A stretch of DNA of 64,000 bases from Tenacibaculum sp. SZ-18 (GTDB taxonomy: Bacteria; Bacteroidota; Bacteroidia; Flavobacteriales; Flavobacteriaceae): contig NZ_CP019335.1 of NCBI RefSeq assembly GCF_002813915.1, positions 2,711,777 through 2,775,776 of the forward strand. Direction: 5' to 3'. The notes under the pieces were generated by a model, which was not told the origin of the DNA, ran no database searches, and saw only the letters and a program-made list of their open reading frames with translations. Below, in pieces: positions 18,787 through 27,773 of the stretch. Position 1 is the first letter of the stretch. Every line of letters starts with the position of its first letter. The translations under genes were made by a program, and so were the position numbers.

Positions 18787-18804
18787 CAGAATTGATTAAG
18801 CACA

Positions 18805-18942
18805 AAGCACAACAAAGTATAACCGCAATTACGGCGGATTCGACTACGTCCAAATCCACTCGGAATTGCTAACGCTAGTGAATAAAAAAGAAAATAATAA
18901 CTAATTTAACCCGTAACTAACGGTTATACGAAACCGTTGTGA
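18805..18942 (+). other. attC site of cassette C15
   Basis: R'' AAGCACAAC pairs with GTTGTGCTT at 18222. Type 1 palindrome, about 138 bp. Confidence 0.85.
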
Positions 18943-18947
18943 GCAAT

Positions 18948-19472
18948 ATGAAAAAACTCTTTGCATTATTAATTTTGACCATTATTTCAGCTTGCGTTAG
19001 AATGAAAAAAAATTGCGTGAATGCAAATAAAATTGAAAAAAAATCGACCGAGTATTTAGTTTCAAAATCAGATAGTATTTTTGCAATTAGAGAAAGTGAG
19101 CGGGAACAAAAAGCAGAATTAGAAAAGCAAGGAATTATAAGTGATATTAATTTTGAGAGTAATATTTACTTCAACCAGAATTGCTTTACAACAGAGAAGT
19201 TAGAATTTGCTTATTGCGCAATTGGAGCTATGCTTAAAAACGAGAATTTAAGAATTCGGATAATTGGTAACTTGGATAAATTTGAATTAAAAAACAATCC
19301 TGAATTATCACTCAAGCGGGCTGAATTTGTTCAGATGATTATGATTAAGAATGGAATTAAAAAAAATCGGATTGAAATACTTGATGTTAAAAACGACCGA
19401 CCAAACGCTCCTTTAAATGAAAAAGGGAGAAAAGAAAATCGTCGAACTGATTTTGAAATTATTAATGAATAA
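18948..19472 (+). CDS. OmpA-like C-terminal domain lipoprotein (cassette C16)
   Basis: 174 residues from the ATG at 18948, only 12 bases from the crossover. The leader ends ISACVRM, a lipobox. Residues about 75-174 fit the OmpA peptidoglycan-binding fold: IYFNQNCFTTE, LRIRIIGNLDKFE, LSLKRAEFVQMIMIKNGI and a GRKENRRTDFEI ending. Likely an outer-membrane lipoprotein that contacts peptidoglycan. Confidence 0.75.
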   Translation: MKKLFALLILTIISACVRMKKNCVNANKIEKKSTEYLVSKSDSIFAIRESEREQKAELEKQGIISDINFESNIYFNQNCFTTEKLEFAYCAIGAMLKNENLRIRIIGNLDKFELKNNPELSLKRAEFVQMIMIKNGIKKNRIEILDVKNDRPNAPLNEKGRKENRRTDFEIINE

Positions 19473-19479
19473 AATACTT

Positions 19480-19612
19480 CTCACAACAATGTATAACCGC
19501 AATTACGGCGGATTCGATTTCGCCAGAATCCACTCAGAATTGTTAACGTTTCTGCTTAACCGAAAAATAGTAACTTTAATCCCGTAACTGACGGTTATAC
19601 GAACCGTTGTAA
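19480..19612 (+). other. attC site of cassette C16
   Basis: R'' CTCACAAC pairs with GTTGTGAG at 18936. Type 1 palindrome, about 133 bp. Confidence 0.85.
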
Positions 19613-19629
19613 AGCATTGAATACAGAAA

Positions 19630-20163
19630 ATGAAAGAACTCTTAAAAAAACTAAAACTTATTGATTATTTACAAACAGAACTAATAATTCAAAAAAATGA
19701 CTTTGTAAATAAATTAAGAAATCATGTGGACGAAGGAAGTACAGGGATTTTCTCGGACACTTTTGACGTTTTTTCGTCCAGCAAGAATGAATACAAAGGA
19801 GAAGTTAGCTTTAATGGATTCAAAATAAAAAGAAGAAGAAAATTCTTTGACATGAATATGAATATGGCAGTCGCTAAAGGCACGTATAGTCAAAAAGACG
19901 ACAAGCTGATTATTGATACAGAAATAAATGGATTTCATGGAATGATGATTCCTTTCTATATTTTTTGCATCATTATTTATGGTGTATTCATTGTTGGATT
20001 TTTGTCAGCAGATGAAATTGGGGGAAATGCCCCAGGATTTGCTTTTCCTTTCATTATTATACATGCTGCTTTTATGATGGGAATACCATACTTTATAATG
20101 AAAAGAAGTACTAAAAGGCTAAAACACGAATTAGAAAGAGAGTTCTTTTATTTAACAAAATAA
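19630..20163 (+). CDS. Membrane protein with two central helices (cassette C17)
   Basis: 177 residues. The N-terminal 100 are soluble and basic (FNGFKIKRRRKFFDMNMNMAVAKG). Two hydrophobic helices follow at about 105-126 and 135-158, then a charged tail (TKRLKHELEREFF). No family recognised; probably an inner-membrane protein with a cytoplasmic N-domain. Confidence 0.5.
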   Translation: MKELLKKLKLIDYLQTELIIQKNDFVNKLRNHVDEGSTGIFSDTFDVFSSSKNEYKGEVSFNGFKIKRRRKFFDMNMNMAVAKGTYSQKDDKLIIDTEINGFHGMMIPFYIFCIIIYGVFIVGFLSADEIGGNAPGFAFPFIIIHAAFMMGIPYFIMKRSTKRLKHELEREFFYLTK

Positions 20164-20166
20164 AAC

Positions 20167-20364
20167 GCTTTACAACACTGTATATAGCAAATAGGGCATC
20201 TAGTGGCTTACGAAAGTTCAGTGCTATTTACGAATACCGCCAAATCGTTGATTTGGCTTTTAAGAATGAATAAATTAAAAACAAAATACAACGTTTTGGC
20301 TCAGAGCAAACCCGATAGTTCAGTGCTTTCTACTGCCCTACTTGCCATATACTAAACGTTAACT
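20167..20364 (+). other. attC site of cassette C17
   Basis: 'Type 5' site of about 198 bp. R'' GCTTTACAAC pairs with GTTGTAAAGC at 19606. Arms TATATAGCAAATAGGGC and GCCCTACTTGCCATATA; near copy of the C20 attC. Confidence 0.8.
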
Positions 20365-20956
20365 ATCATTGTCGAGAATTATGTGAAGTTCTCTTTTTGA
20401 TAAATCAAAGTCAGTTGCAAAATTGTACTTTTCAACAATAATTCCAGCTTCGTCCTTTTTTTAGAGAACTAAACGTTTTATGGTTTGGATCATTTGCCAA
20501 TCTCCTAATTTCTTGATTGTTGGTTCTTGTTTTGTGTTTGAAAAGTCTCTGGCTCGTTCAGATAACTTAGCTTACTGTTTACTTTTGAGTAGAACCTTAT
20601 CGTATTTTTAGCCAATTCTCGCTGAACGTTCTGATCCGTTCTTTTTCTAAAAAAAGGCTTTTTACAAAACTTAAAATACGCAAACTAAATGCAAGTAAGC
20701 TTGTGACTATTTATCTTTTATTGGCTGACAATTGTGCTTGTTTGAAACCGTTTGGAGTTGCATTCTGTCTCGTTTGCTTTCAGTATAAAATTTTCTAAAC
20801 GCTTTTAATTTTGGCTAGTGTTCTCCAACATTAGTTAACAGGGTGTATAAAAAATTGCTTCATTCTCTATAAATCAAAAATTATATTTACTTTTAAATCA
20901 TGAAAATGAATGAAAAATTGCTACTAAAATCATCGCAACTTTTCATACACAATTAC
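20358..20956 (+). mobile_element. ORF-less repeat cassette N9
   Basis: 599 bp, R'' at 20832-20839. By eye identical to N4 (9500-10098), although the neighbouring cassettes differ, so the single cassette moved or was copied recently. Confidence 0.85.
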
Positions 20957-20981
20957 GTTAGGCACAATTAGAAACAAAATT

Positions 20982-21440
20982 ATGGCATCAGCATTTTGGA
21001 CATTAGAAGACGGAAGAGGATTTGCAAGACGTTGGTCTGGAATGTCATATATGTTAGATTTAATAACCAACGAACTTAAGAACATAAATGGAGCCGAGGA
21101 ATTTTATACATACTTAGAAAAGTTTGTGTTTCGAGAAGAAAATGGAGATGAATACAATGGTTACGGTGGATTTTTTCGAGATAACGAGGACATAATGTTC
21201 AATTTTGATTTAAGGTCATTTACACCTGCAAATCGAAAATATTTTTGGGAAGCATCTCAAAAGGCATTAACGAAATTAAAATTAGAGAATGACAAGAAAA
21301 ATGAGGGAATAATATTTCTTTTCACTACTCTACTTGATATGCATAAAAGAATAAAAAGAGGAGAAAATCCAATGGAATTGAATCATATGAATATAATTGA
21401 ACCTGAACCGAATGAAAAACTCGGACCAGGTTGGAATTAA
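20982..21440 (+). CDS. Hypothetical protein (cassette C18)
   Basis: 152 residues, soluble. It opens ASAFWTLEDGRGFARRWSGM, then a helical region, then YGGFFRDNEDIMFNFDLRSF and a long helix to a Pro-rich end (EPEPNEKLGPGW). The conserved-looking aromatic N-terminus suggests a defined small family, but I cannot name it. Cytoplasmic by composition. Confidence 0.5.
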   Translation: MASAFWTLEDGRGFARRWSGMSYMLDLITNELKNINGAEEFYTYLEKFVFREENGDEYNGYGGFFRDNEDIMFNFDLRSFTPANRKYFWEASQKALTKLKLENDKKNEGIIFLFTTLLDMHKRIKRGENPMELNHMNIIEPEPNEKLGPGWN

Positions 21441-21446
21441 AATAAC

Positions 21447-21580
21447 TGTGCCTAACAATGGCTATAATTCATTGTGGTTTTGTGCCACACCAAAGTAAAA
21501 GTATAAATCAAACGGCTGGATTTCGGTGGAATAATCCTGCGGATGATTCCACAACGAAATCATAGCCGAGACCGTTAACT
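21447..21580 (+). other. attC site of cassette C18
   Basis: R'' TGTGCCTAAC pairs with GTTAGGCACA at 20957. Arms GGCTATAATTCATTGTGG and CATAGCC; inner CCTGCGGATGATTCC element. About 134 bp. Confidence 0.8.
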
Positions 21581-22174
21581 ATCATTGTCGAGAATTATGT
21601 GAAGTTCTCTTTTAGATAAATCAAAGTCAGTTGTAAAATTGTACTTTTCAACAGTAATTCCAGCTTCGTCCTTTTTTTAGAGAACTAAACGTTTGATGGT
21701 TTAGATCATTTGCCAATCTCCTAATTTCGTGATTGTCGGTTCTTGTTTTGTGTTTGAAAAGTCTCTGGCTTGTTCCGATAACTTGGCTCACTTTTTACTT
21801 TTGAGTAGAACCTCATCGTAATTTTAGCCAATTCTCGCTGAACGTTCTGATCCGTTCTTTTTCTAAAAAAAGGCTTTTTACAAAACTTAAAATACGCAAA
21901 CTAAATGCAAGTAAGGCTTGTAACTATTTATCTTTTATTGGCTGACAATTGTTCTTGCTTATAAACCTTTAGATTTGCATTCTGTCTCGTTTGCTTTCAG
22001 TATAAAATTTTCTAAACGCTTTGAATTTTGGCTAGTGTTCTCCAACATTAGTTAACAGCGTGTATAAAAAATTGCTTCTTTCTCTATAAATCAAAAATTA
22101 TATTTACTTTTAAATCATGAAAATGAATGAAAAATTGCTACTAAAAATCATCGCAACTTTTCATACACAATTAC
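21574..22174 (+). mobile_element. ORF-less repeat cassette N10
   Basis: 601 bp, R'' at 22049-22056. An ATGGTTTAG change stops the plus-strand 43-codon frame at codon 3. Last N copy before a 15-kb stretch without any. Confidence 0.85.
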
Positions 22175-22631
22175 GTTGTATGTAATAAGTCCAACTTTTG
22201 GCTTTTAAATACACTTTTTGATTGTGATCAAGGATAGGTAAAACAGGATTAAAATTAACTAAACGTAAGAATGCAGTTTAGTCAAGCTTATCGATTGACA
22301 TCGTATGAGAGTTACACTTTCAAATACGCATGCTAGCGTAATAAGCTTGCCGAAATTAGAAGATTTTTTTGACAATGTCAAGTTTTAAAACGATAATTTT
22401 ATTTAAATCAATGTTTTACAGCAAAGCAGAAAATCATTTTTCAGATAACAAACCATATCAGTCTGTGGTTGATATAATTCATAATCTTGAAAAAACAAGT
22501 GGATTTAAAGTAATCTGAATGTAGCGCCTGGACTGACTACGTAAATATAAAAACAGAAACTATAAGATTTTAGCTATATTTACTACAAACAACAACGTGT
22601 AAATTGCATTAAAACGCAACTTACACGAAAC
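22175..22631 (+). mobile_element. Repeat cassette C19 with only tiny ORFs
   Basis: 457 bp, starting GTTGTATGTAATAAG and ending in a type 6 attC at 22585-22638. It recurs at 47212-47668 with only a few base changes. It carries three short overlapping frames: 22271 (about 21 codons), 22305-22388 (27 codons, MRVTLSNTHASV) and 22375-22518 (47 codons). Confidence 0.7.
22375..22518 (+). CDS. Possible 47-residue protein in repeat cassette C19
   Basis: Starts MSSFKTIILFKSMFYSKAEN and ends SVVDIIHNLEKTSGFKVI. The same frame and length are kept in the second copy at 47412. It overlaps the end of a 27-codon frame at 22305-22388, so the two could be pieces of one frameshifted gene. Low certainty that it is made. 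Confidence 0.3.
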   Translation: MSSFKTIILFKSMFYSKAENHFSDNKPYQSVVDIIHNLEKTSGFKVI

Positions 22632-22638
22632 GTTAGCA
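22585..22638 (+). other. attC site of cassette C19
   Basis: Type 6 short site, 54 bp, arms GTGTAAATTGC and GCAACTTACAC. R'' reads ACAAACAAC, an imperfect complement of the cassette start GTTGTATG. Confidence 0.75.
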
Positions 22639-22652
22639 CTAATAGAATACAA

Positions 22653-23489
22653 ATGCGATATTTAATTATCACCCTACTACCTATTTTGATGTTTTCCTGC
22701 AAAACAAAGGAAAGTAAGGAAGACGTAAAATTTGATACCCCTGCAGAAGTAGTAGTACCTGAATTTCAAACAATTTTAGACTCTTCAGATTTAGAAGGAG
22801 CAATACTAATTTACGACAAGAAAAAAAACACTTATTACTCAAATAGTTTTTCGGAATCAAGAGTTCAACATTTGCCAGCTTCAACTTTTAAAATTCCAAA
22901 TTCAATAATAGGACTTGAATTAAATATTTTAGAAAATGACAAAACAATATTCAAATGGGATGGAACTGAAAGATATCTTCCTGTTTGGGAACAAGACCTA
23001 TCATTAAAAGATGCATTTCAAACATCCTGTGTTCCTTGCTACCAAGAACTTGCTAGAAAAATTGGAGTAGAAGAAATGAAGAAATATGTCAAAAAGCTAA
23101 AATTTGGACAAATGGACATAGGCGAAGAGACCATAGATAATTTTTGGTTAATGGGATCCTCTAAAATAAGTCCATTTGAACAAGTTGACTTCTTAAAAAG
23201 ACTAAAGGAAGAACAGTTACCAATTTCAAAATCTACTCATGAAACTATCAAAATCATATTAAAAATCGAATCTACTGATTCCTACACATTGAGCGGTAAA
23301 ACAGGTTTGTCTGTATATGGAGAGAAAGATGTTGGTTGGTTTGTAGGTTTCGTTGAGAAAGAAAGTAATGTTTATTACTTCGCGACCAAAATAAGTCCAA
23401 GATTAAATGATATGGCTAGAGATGATTTCAATCCTTTAAGGCAAGAAGTATCAATTAAAGCACTAAGTAAAATGAATATAATTGAATAA
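22653..23489 (+). CDS. Class D (OXA-type) beta-lactamase, lipoprotein form (cassette C20)
   Basis: 278 residues. The leader ends MFSCKTK, a lipobox, so the enzyme is probably membrane-tethered. Class D motifs are in order: STFK at about residue 77 (catalytic Ser and carbamylated Lys), SCV (SxV) about 48 residues later, KFGQ in place of YGN, FWLMGSSKISP with the conserved Trp, then SGKTG (KTG box) and VGWFVGFVE. Length is normal for the class. It hydrolyses beta-lactams in the periplasm; the spectrum cannot be read from the sequence. Confidence 0.9.
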   Translation: MRYLIITLLPILMFSCKTKESKEDVKFDTPAEVVVPEFQTILDSSDLEGAILIYDKKKNTYYSNSFSESRVQHLPASTFKIPNSIIGLELNILENDKTIFKWDGTERYLPVWEQDLSLKDAFQTSCVPCYQELARKIGVEEMKKYVKKLKFGQMDIGEETIDNFWLMGSSKISPFEQVDFLKRLKEEQLPISKSTHETIKIILKIESTDSYTLSGKTGLSVYGEKDVGWFVGFVEKESNVYYFATKISPRLNDMARDDFNPLRQEVSIKALSKMNIIE

Positions 23490-23493
23490 ATAC

Positions 23494-23690
23494 TAGTGCT
23501 AACAATGTATATAGCAAATAGGGCTTTCAGTGGTTAACAAAAGTTCAGTGCTATTATCAATACCGCCAAATCGTTGATTTGGCTTTTAAAAATGAATAAA
23601 TTAAAAATAAAATACAACGTTTTGGCTCAGTGCAAACTTGAAAGTCTATCGCTTTCTTCTGCCCTACTTGCCATATACTAATCGTTGGCA
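23494..23690 (+). other. attC site of cassette C20
   Basis: Type 5 site, about 197 bp, near copy of the C17 attC. R'' TAGTGCTAAC pairs with GTTAGCACTA at 22632. Confidence 0.85.
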
Positions 23691-23698
23691 TTAATTTG

Positions 23699-24313
23699 AT
23701 GAATACAAAAATCTTCATAATAGTTTTCTTAGCAATAGCGATGATAGGTTGTAAAGGCAATAAGTCTAGCAATGAAAATACAATCCGTGTTAATGCGGAA
23801 GACACTATCCAACTTCAACCATCATCAAACAAAATAGTTAAGGTTGACACAAAAGCAACCAAATTGGACGGAATCGCAGATGGCACCTTAAAAGATACTT
23901 CTGAAGATTGGACAGGAACACATAAAGTAAAACTCGAACTCAAAGAATTTGAAGTCATGGATAGTGTACTCTATTCTCTATTAGATTCACTAGTTAAGAG
24001 CGAAAAAAAGTGTCTAAGTTCAAACTTAAGCGCTCTGCATTGGACATTGTTTGAATGGCAGGAAAACGTCTACCATTTGACAATGGCGAGTGATGTTGGA
24101 GAAGCAGAATATAAAGGATATTTTATGATTGATAACATGCTTTTTCTAACCACAGAAAATCTACCTAAGAACTTAAAGCAGACAGGAGAATTCAAAAAAT
24201 TTGAGTTTGAAGATAAGAACTTCCCATATCCAGAAGATTATTCGACCTATTTCGTTGCAAATGTGAACGGGCAAATGAAATTGATAAAGTCCTATACAAT
24301 ACCATGCGATTGA
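23699..24313 (+). CDS. Lipoprotein of unknown function (cassette C21)
   Basis: 204 residues from the ATG at 23699, 15 bases after the crossover. The leader ends MIGCKGN, a lipobox, then a Thr/Asn-rich linker. The mature domain has ALHWTLFEWQENVYHLTMASDVGEAEYKGYF and a KFEFEDKNFPYPEDY segment. No family recognised. Confidence 0.5.
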   Translation: MNTKIFIIVFLAIAMIGCKGNKSSNENTIRVNAEDTIQLQPSSNKIVKVDTKATKLDGIADGTLKDTSEDWTGTHKVKLELKEFEVMDSVLYSLLDSLVKSEKKCLSSNLSALHWTLFEWQENVYHLTMASDVGEAEYKGYFMIDNMLFLTTENLPKNLKQTGEFKKFEFEDKNFPYPEDYSTYFVANVNGQMKLIKSYTIPCD

Positions 24314-24327
24314 AAAAATAAAAAACT

Positions 24328-24381
24328 AATGCCAACAAAACCTAAACTGCATTAAAACGCAGCTTAGCCAAAACGTTGCCA
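24328..24381 (+). other. attC site of cassette C21
   Basis: Type 2 short site, 54 bp. R'' AATGCCAAC pairs with GTTGGCATT at 23684. Confidence 0.9.
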
Positions 24382-24394
24382 GTAATTTGAAAAA

Positions 24395-24976
24395 ATGGAA
24401 TATACATTAATACTTCTAGCAATTTTTATTGTTGCGATTTCTAGAGCATATTATTTAGATTATAAAAGTGATAAGGAAGAATTTAAGTTTTCTTTAAAAA
24501 AAGTTGGAAAAAAGGTTCTTGAATATTGTTTTATTCTTTTAATAATAATTGGAATTAAATCTGCTTACACTTATTTCATTCCCTTAAATAAAACTCACGG
24601 AGTTGAATACAATTCGGAACGATTGAAATTAGGAATCCCACAAATATCAGGCAATCTAAAGTATATTCCTGAATGGTCAGAGCAATTCGAACTAGTTTGG
24701 TATAATGAAAATTCAAAAAATGGACATTTTAAAAAAATTGTTGAATATGGAGTTTTAAATGCAAAATCTGAAACTGACTATTACAAAAATGAAAACAAAA
24801 AAGATATTTATGTATGGTCAGAATATGATTTTACCGATAACTCGTTCGCATATTTTATGGAGAAACCTAATGATAAAGTTGCTTCCGTTTCGGAAAATGG
24901 ACAACTAAAAATTGAAAAACCAAGAATAGAGCAGAAAATAAATAAATCGGAATTTGAAAAATTTATAAACGAATAA
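24395..24976 (+). CDS. Membrane-anchored hypothetical protein (cassette C22)
   Basis: 193 residues with two N-terminal hydrophobic helices (about 1-18 and 46-64) and a soluble C-terminal domain (ERLKLGIPQISGNLKYIPEWSEQ, then DIYVWSEYDFTDNSFAYF). No family recognised. Confidence 0.5.
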   Translation: MEYTLILLAIFIVAISRAYYLDYKSDKEEFKFSLKKVGKKVLEYCFILLIIIGIKSAYTYFIPLNKTHGVEYNSERLKLGIPQISGNLKYIPEWSEQFELVWYNENSKNGHFKKIVEYGVLNAKSETDYYKNENKKDIYVWSEYDFTDNSFAYFMEKPNDKVASVSENGQLKIEKPRIEQKINKSEFEKFINE

Positions 24977-24980
24977 AAAC

Positions 24981-25115
24981 TACTGGCAACAATGGCTATA
25001 AGTAATTGCTTGTTCTCGCCTACTTCTGAAAATCCTCGCGGATTTTATATTCGGTTTGTATTTGCTAAATTAGGTACTTAAACCACGCAACTAATCTTAT
25101 ACAATCACGTTATCT
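24981..25115 (+). other. attC site of cassette C22
   Basis: Type 3 site: R'' TACTGGCAAC pairs with GTTGCCAGTA at 24375; left arm GGCTATAAGTAATTGC, right arm CGCAACTAATCTTATAC. About 135 bp. Confidence 0.85.
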
Positions 25116-25129
25116 GTAATAAGAAATAA

Positions 25130-25636
25130 ATGAAAAACTTAATAATAATTATAGGCTCAGTTTTAGTTGTATTAGGTTGTCAAACCAAACCAGAAGAAAA
25201 ACCAAATTTAGAAGGCGACCTATATTATACTTGGTTGAAACTAGGTAGCTTTTATCAACAACCTGATAGCCTCTATCAAAATTATACCGAGTTAAGAGAT
25301 AGCCTTGGGATTGAAGAACTTAGAAAACAGGATTCAATAGGAACGTCTCATATTGAATTATTAGAAAAACACGATTTAGTAAAAAGTCCCTTTATATACC
25401 TTAAAACTGACTCTGATTCCACCTTCATTGTTTATTTGACTGCCAAAGACTATGCACCAATTACGGAATATACATATCAGAATTTGATTGATAACAAGCA
25501 GAAAGTCAGATTGAAATTAATAACAGAGCAACTGACTGATAAATTACGGATTTGTAAAAAAGTCATCTCGATTGAGAAAATTGCAGGTAAGACTTTACAA
25601 AAACAGAAGAAATTTAAAATAGAAGAATACAGATAA
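25130..25636 (+). CDS. Lipoprotein of unknown function (cassette C23)
   Basis: 168 residues. The leader ends LGCQTKP, a lipobox. The mature part contains GDLYYTWLKLGSFYQQPDSLY and a strand-rich DSTFIVYLTAKDYAP, ending in a basic KLRICKKVISIEKIAGKTL stretch. The stop codon falls inside the R'' box of the attC. Confidence 0.55.
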   Translation: MKNLIIIIGSVLVVLGCQTKPEEKPNLEGDLYYTWLKLGSFYQQPDSLYQNYTELRDSLGIEELRKQDSIGTSHIELLEKHDLVKSPFIYLKTDSDSTFIVYLTAKDYAPITEYTYQNLIDNKQKVRLKLITEQLTDKLRICKKVISIEKIAGKTLQKQKKFKIEEYR

Positions 25637-25682
25637 CACCACCTAAACTGCATTAAAACGCAGCTTAGTCAAAACATTGTAG
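25629..25682 (+). other. attC site of cassette C23, altered crossover triplet
   Basis: Type 2 short site. R'' ACAGATAAC pairs with GTTATCTGT at 25109. The R' triplet reads ATT instead of GTT (ACATTGTAGAG), which should block or slow recombination here. Confidence 0.8.
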
Positions 25683-25696
25683 AGTATTAGAAGAAT

Positions 25697-25933
25697 ATGA
25701 CACGAGAGAAATTAATTGATATTGGGAGAAGAATTGTTGCATGTGATAGTACAGAAGAAGATATTGATATATTGACAGAAATGTTTGACAAAAATGTTCC
25801 TCATCCAAATGGTTCTAATCTATTTTTTTATCCAGAGAATCATAACGCAAGGAGAGCCGATATATCTAATTATAACCCTTCAGTTGAGGAAGTAGTTGAT
25901 AAATGTTTGTTCCATAAACCAATCCAATTTTAG
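25697..25933 (+). CDS. Small bacteriocin-immunity-like protein (C24, gene 1)
   Basis: 78 residues, soluble. MTREKLIDIGRRIVACDSTEEDIDILTEMF followed by VPHPNGSNLFFYPEN and YNPSVEEVVDKCLFHKP looks like the four-helix bacteriocin/nuclease immunity proteins. The call rests on pattern and size. Nine bases before the next gene in the same cassette. Confidence 0.5.
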   Translation: MTREKLIDIGRRIVACDSTEEDIDILTEMFDKNVPHPNGSNLFFYPENHNARRADISNYNPSVEEVVDKCLFHKPIQF

Positions 25934-25941
25934 TAAACATA

Positions 25942-26312
25942 ATGAACGAAAGAGCATTTAAAACATTGATTGAATACCTAGAAAAGTACCTTCCGTTCAG
26001 ATACCAATATCATATGGTGACGAAGATGGGTTTTGGTGGATAAAATTTTCACTTGACATAGAAAATCAATTGGCTTGGAATGTGGTTCAGGAATTTGGAC
26101 ACGTGATGAACTACTTGTCAATTGAAGAGAGACTACCAACAATATTTTATCCAGTTTCTCCTCCGCCCTACATGAATGGTGGCCCATATGATTTTCTCTC
26201 ATGGGTCATAGAAACAAAAGATAAAAAGTTTAACCCAGAAGCACTTATGAAATGGATTGAAGGTAGACTTCCTAGTCCAGTTGAGGATTTAGAACGATGG
26301 AATGAAGAATAA
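25942..26312 (+). pseudogene. Frameshifted small protein gene (C24, gene 2)
   Basis: ATG at 25942 starts MNERAFKTLIEYLEKY. One base appears lost near 25990 (TACCTTCC, probably from TACCCTTCC). The reading then continues in another frame as PSVQIPISYGDEDGFWWIKF and runs to RWNEE at 26312, about 123 residues in all. The intact protein would be a small acidic alpha/beta protein of immunity-gene size. A sequencing error is possible. Confidence 0.55.
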
Positions 26313-26316
26313 AAAC

Positions 26317-26496
26317 ACTCTACAACAAAGAACTGAGGTAAAAAACAACGATAATCTATTCAACTTAAGAAGGATATAATTAATTACGGCTGAAATTTCT
26401 AATCGGAATTTCGAACCTTTTTGCTAACTTTATGGTTACATCAGAATGATACTCGCGTAGCATTCCGTAACGAAAGCATAACCAAGAACCTTAGCA
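26317..26496 (+). other. Degenerate attC of cassette C24
   Basis: R'' ACTCTACAAC matches the cassette start TTGTAGAGT at 25677. The right end reads CTTAGCAAA, with GTT changed to CTT. About 180 bp. Confidence 0.55.
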
Positions 26497-26514
26497 AAAA
26501 TAAAAACAAATAGC

Positions 26515-27498
26515 ATGAAAAGAATAATTTTAACGGCAGTAATCGTAATATTAATATCGAATTTTGCATTTGGGCAAAAAGATATGACTAAGTATAAGGC
26601 ACTTATAAATACAGCAGATTCTTTATATAACGCTAAAGACTATAAAAATTCAGCAACTGCATATCAAAACGCATTTGATTCTAATGAAGGAAAAGCTTAT
26701 CCTAGAGATAGATATAATGCAGCTTGTGCTTTTGCTTTGGCAGGAGATTCGGAAAAGGCATTTTATCATTTAATTTATTCAGCTGAACATCCTAGAATAA
26801 AATACAAAAACTATAATCATATCACTACAGATTCAGACTTGAATTCACTTCATAATGATGCAAAATGGGAAAAGCTAATTAAATTAGTAAAAGTAAATAA
26901 AGATGAAGCCGAAGAGGATTTAGACAAACCTCTTGTAGCTATTCTTGATACAATTTATAGAGAAGACCAAACCTATAGAAAACAAATTGGAAAAATCGAG
27001 GAAAAATATGGTCGTGATTCTGACGAAATGAAAAAACATTGGGAGCTGATTAACGAAAAAGACGCAATCAATTTAATTAAAGTTCAAAAAATTCTTGACG
27101 AAAGAGGTTGGTTAAGTTCAAAAATAATTGGTAATCAGGGAAACTCAACATTATTTCTTGTAATCCAACATTCACCTTTAAAAGTTCAAGAAAGATATTT
27201 ACCAATGATGCGTGAAGCTGTAAAAAATGGAAATGCAAGGGCGAGTAGTTTAGCACTTTTAGAAGATAGAGTATCATTAAGAAAAGGTGGAAAACAAATT
27301 TACGGAAGTCAGATTGGTCGAGACCAAGAAACTGGAGAATACTTTGTTTTGCCTTTAATTGACCCTGAAAATGTAGATAAAAGACGAGCAAAAGTTGGAC
27401 TTGGACCAATTGAAGGTTACATAAGTAATTGGAATATAACTTGGGATATTAAGAAGCATATTAAAAAAACTGAAAAAGCTGTAAAAGATAAGAAATAA
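26515..27498 (+). CDS. TPR plus DUF6624-like secreted protein (cassette C25)
   Basis: 327 residues with a signal peptide (ending NFAFGQK). Residues about 25-120 form TPR-like helices (ALINTADSLYNAKDYKNSATAYQNAF). Residues about 135-300 match the DUF6624 pattern: a DQTYRKQIG helix, GWLSSKIIGNQGNSTLFLVIQHS, YLPMMREAVKNGNA and ALLEDRVSLRKGGKQIYGSQI. Role unknown; a periplasmic scaffold is plausible. Confidence 0.7.
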   Translation: MKRIILTAVIVILISNFAFGQKDMTKYKALINTADSLYNAKDYKNSATAYQNAFDSNEGKAYPRDRYNAACAFALAGDSEKAFYHLIYSAEHPRIKYKNYNHITTDSDLNSLHNDAKWEKLIKLVKVNKDEAEEDLDKPLVAILDTIYREDQTYRKQIGKIEEKYGRDSDEMKKHWELINEKDAINLIKVQKILDERGWLSSKIIGNQGNSTLFLVIQHSPLKVQERYLPMMREAVKNGNARASSLALLEDRVSLRKGGKQIYGSQIGRDQETGEYFVLPLIDPENVDKRRAKVGLGPIEGYISNWNITWDIKKHIKKTEKAVKDKK

Positions 27499-27503
27499 AT
27501 ACG

Positions 27504-27712
27504 TTTGCTAATAAAGTATATAAATAATAAAACAAAGTCAGTTAAATTAATAATTTGATGGTCAAAAGAAAAATAACGATAAAATTCTAAATTTAGCTAA
27601 GTACAAAACAGAAATATAAGTGCGTTTTAACCCCTTACTATTCTTAAACTAAACCATAGCAATCCCTATAGAAATCAAAAAATTCCTTAAGACTTTAGCA
27701 GCCGTCAAGAGC
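27504..27712 (+). other. Degenerate attC of cassette C25
   Basis: R'' TTTGCTAAT (AAC changed to AAT) matches the start TTAGCAAA at 26491. The R' region reads GTCAAGAGCA where GTTGTAAGCA is expected from the next R''. Little palindromic structure remains. Confidence 0.4.
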
Positions 27713-27773
27713 AATATGGGAACTAAAAACATTAATAAAAAACTTGACGATAATCGAAATTAAAATCAACAAT

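Noticed and set aside
27077..27409. 110-codon minus-strand frame
   Set aside because: Shadow of the DUF6624-like gene, which has clear domain structure on the + strand.
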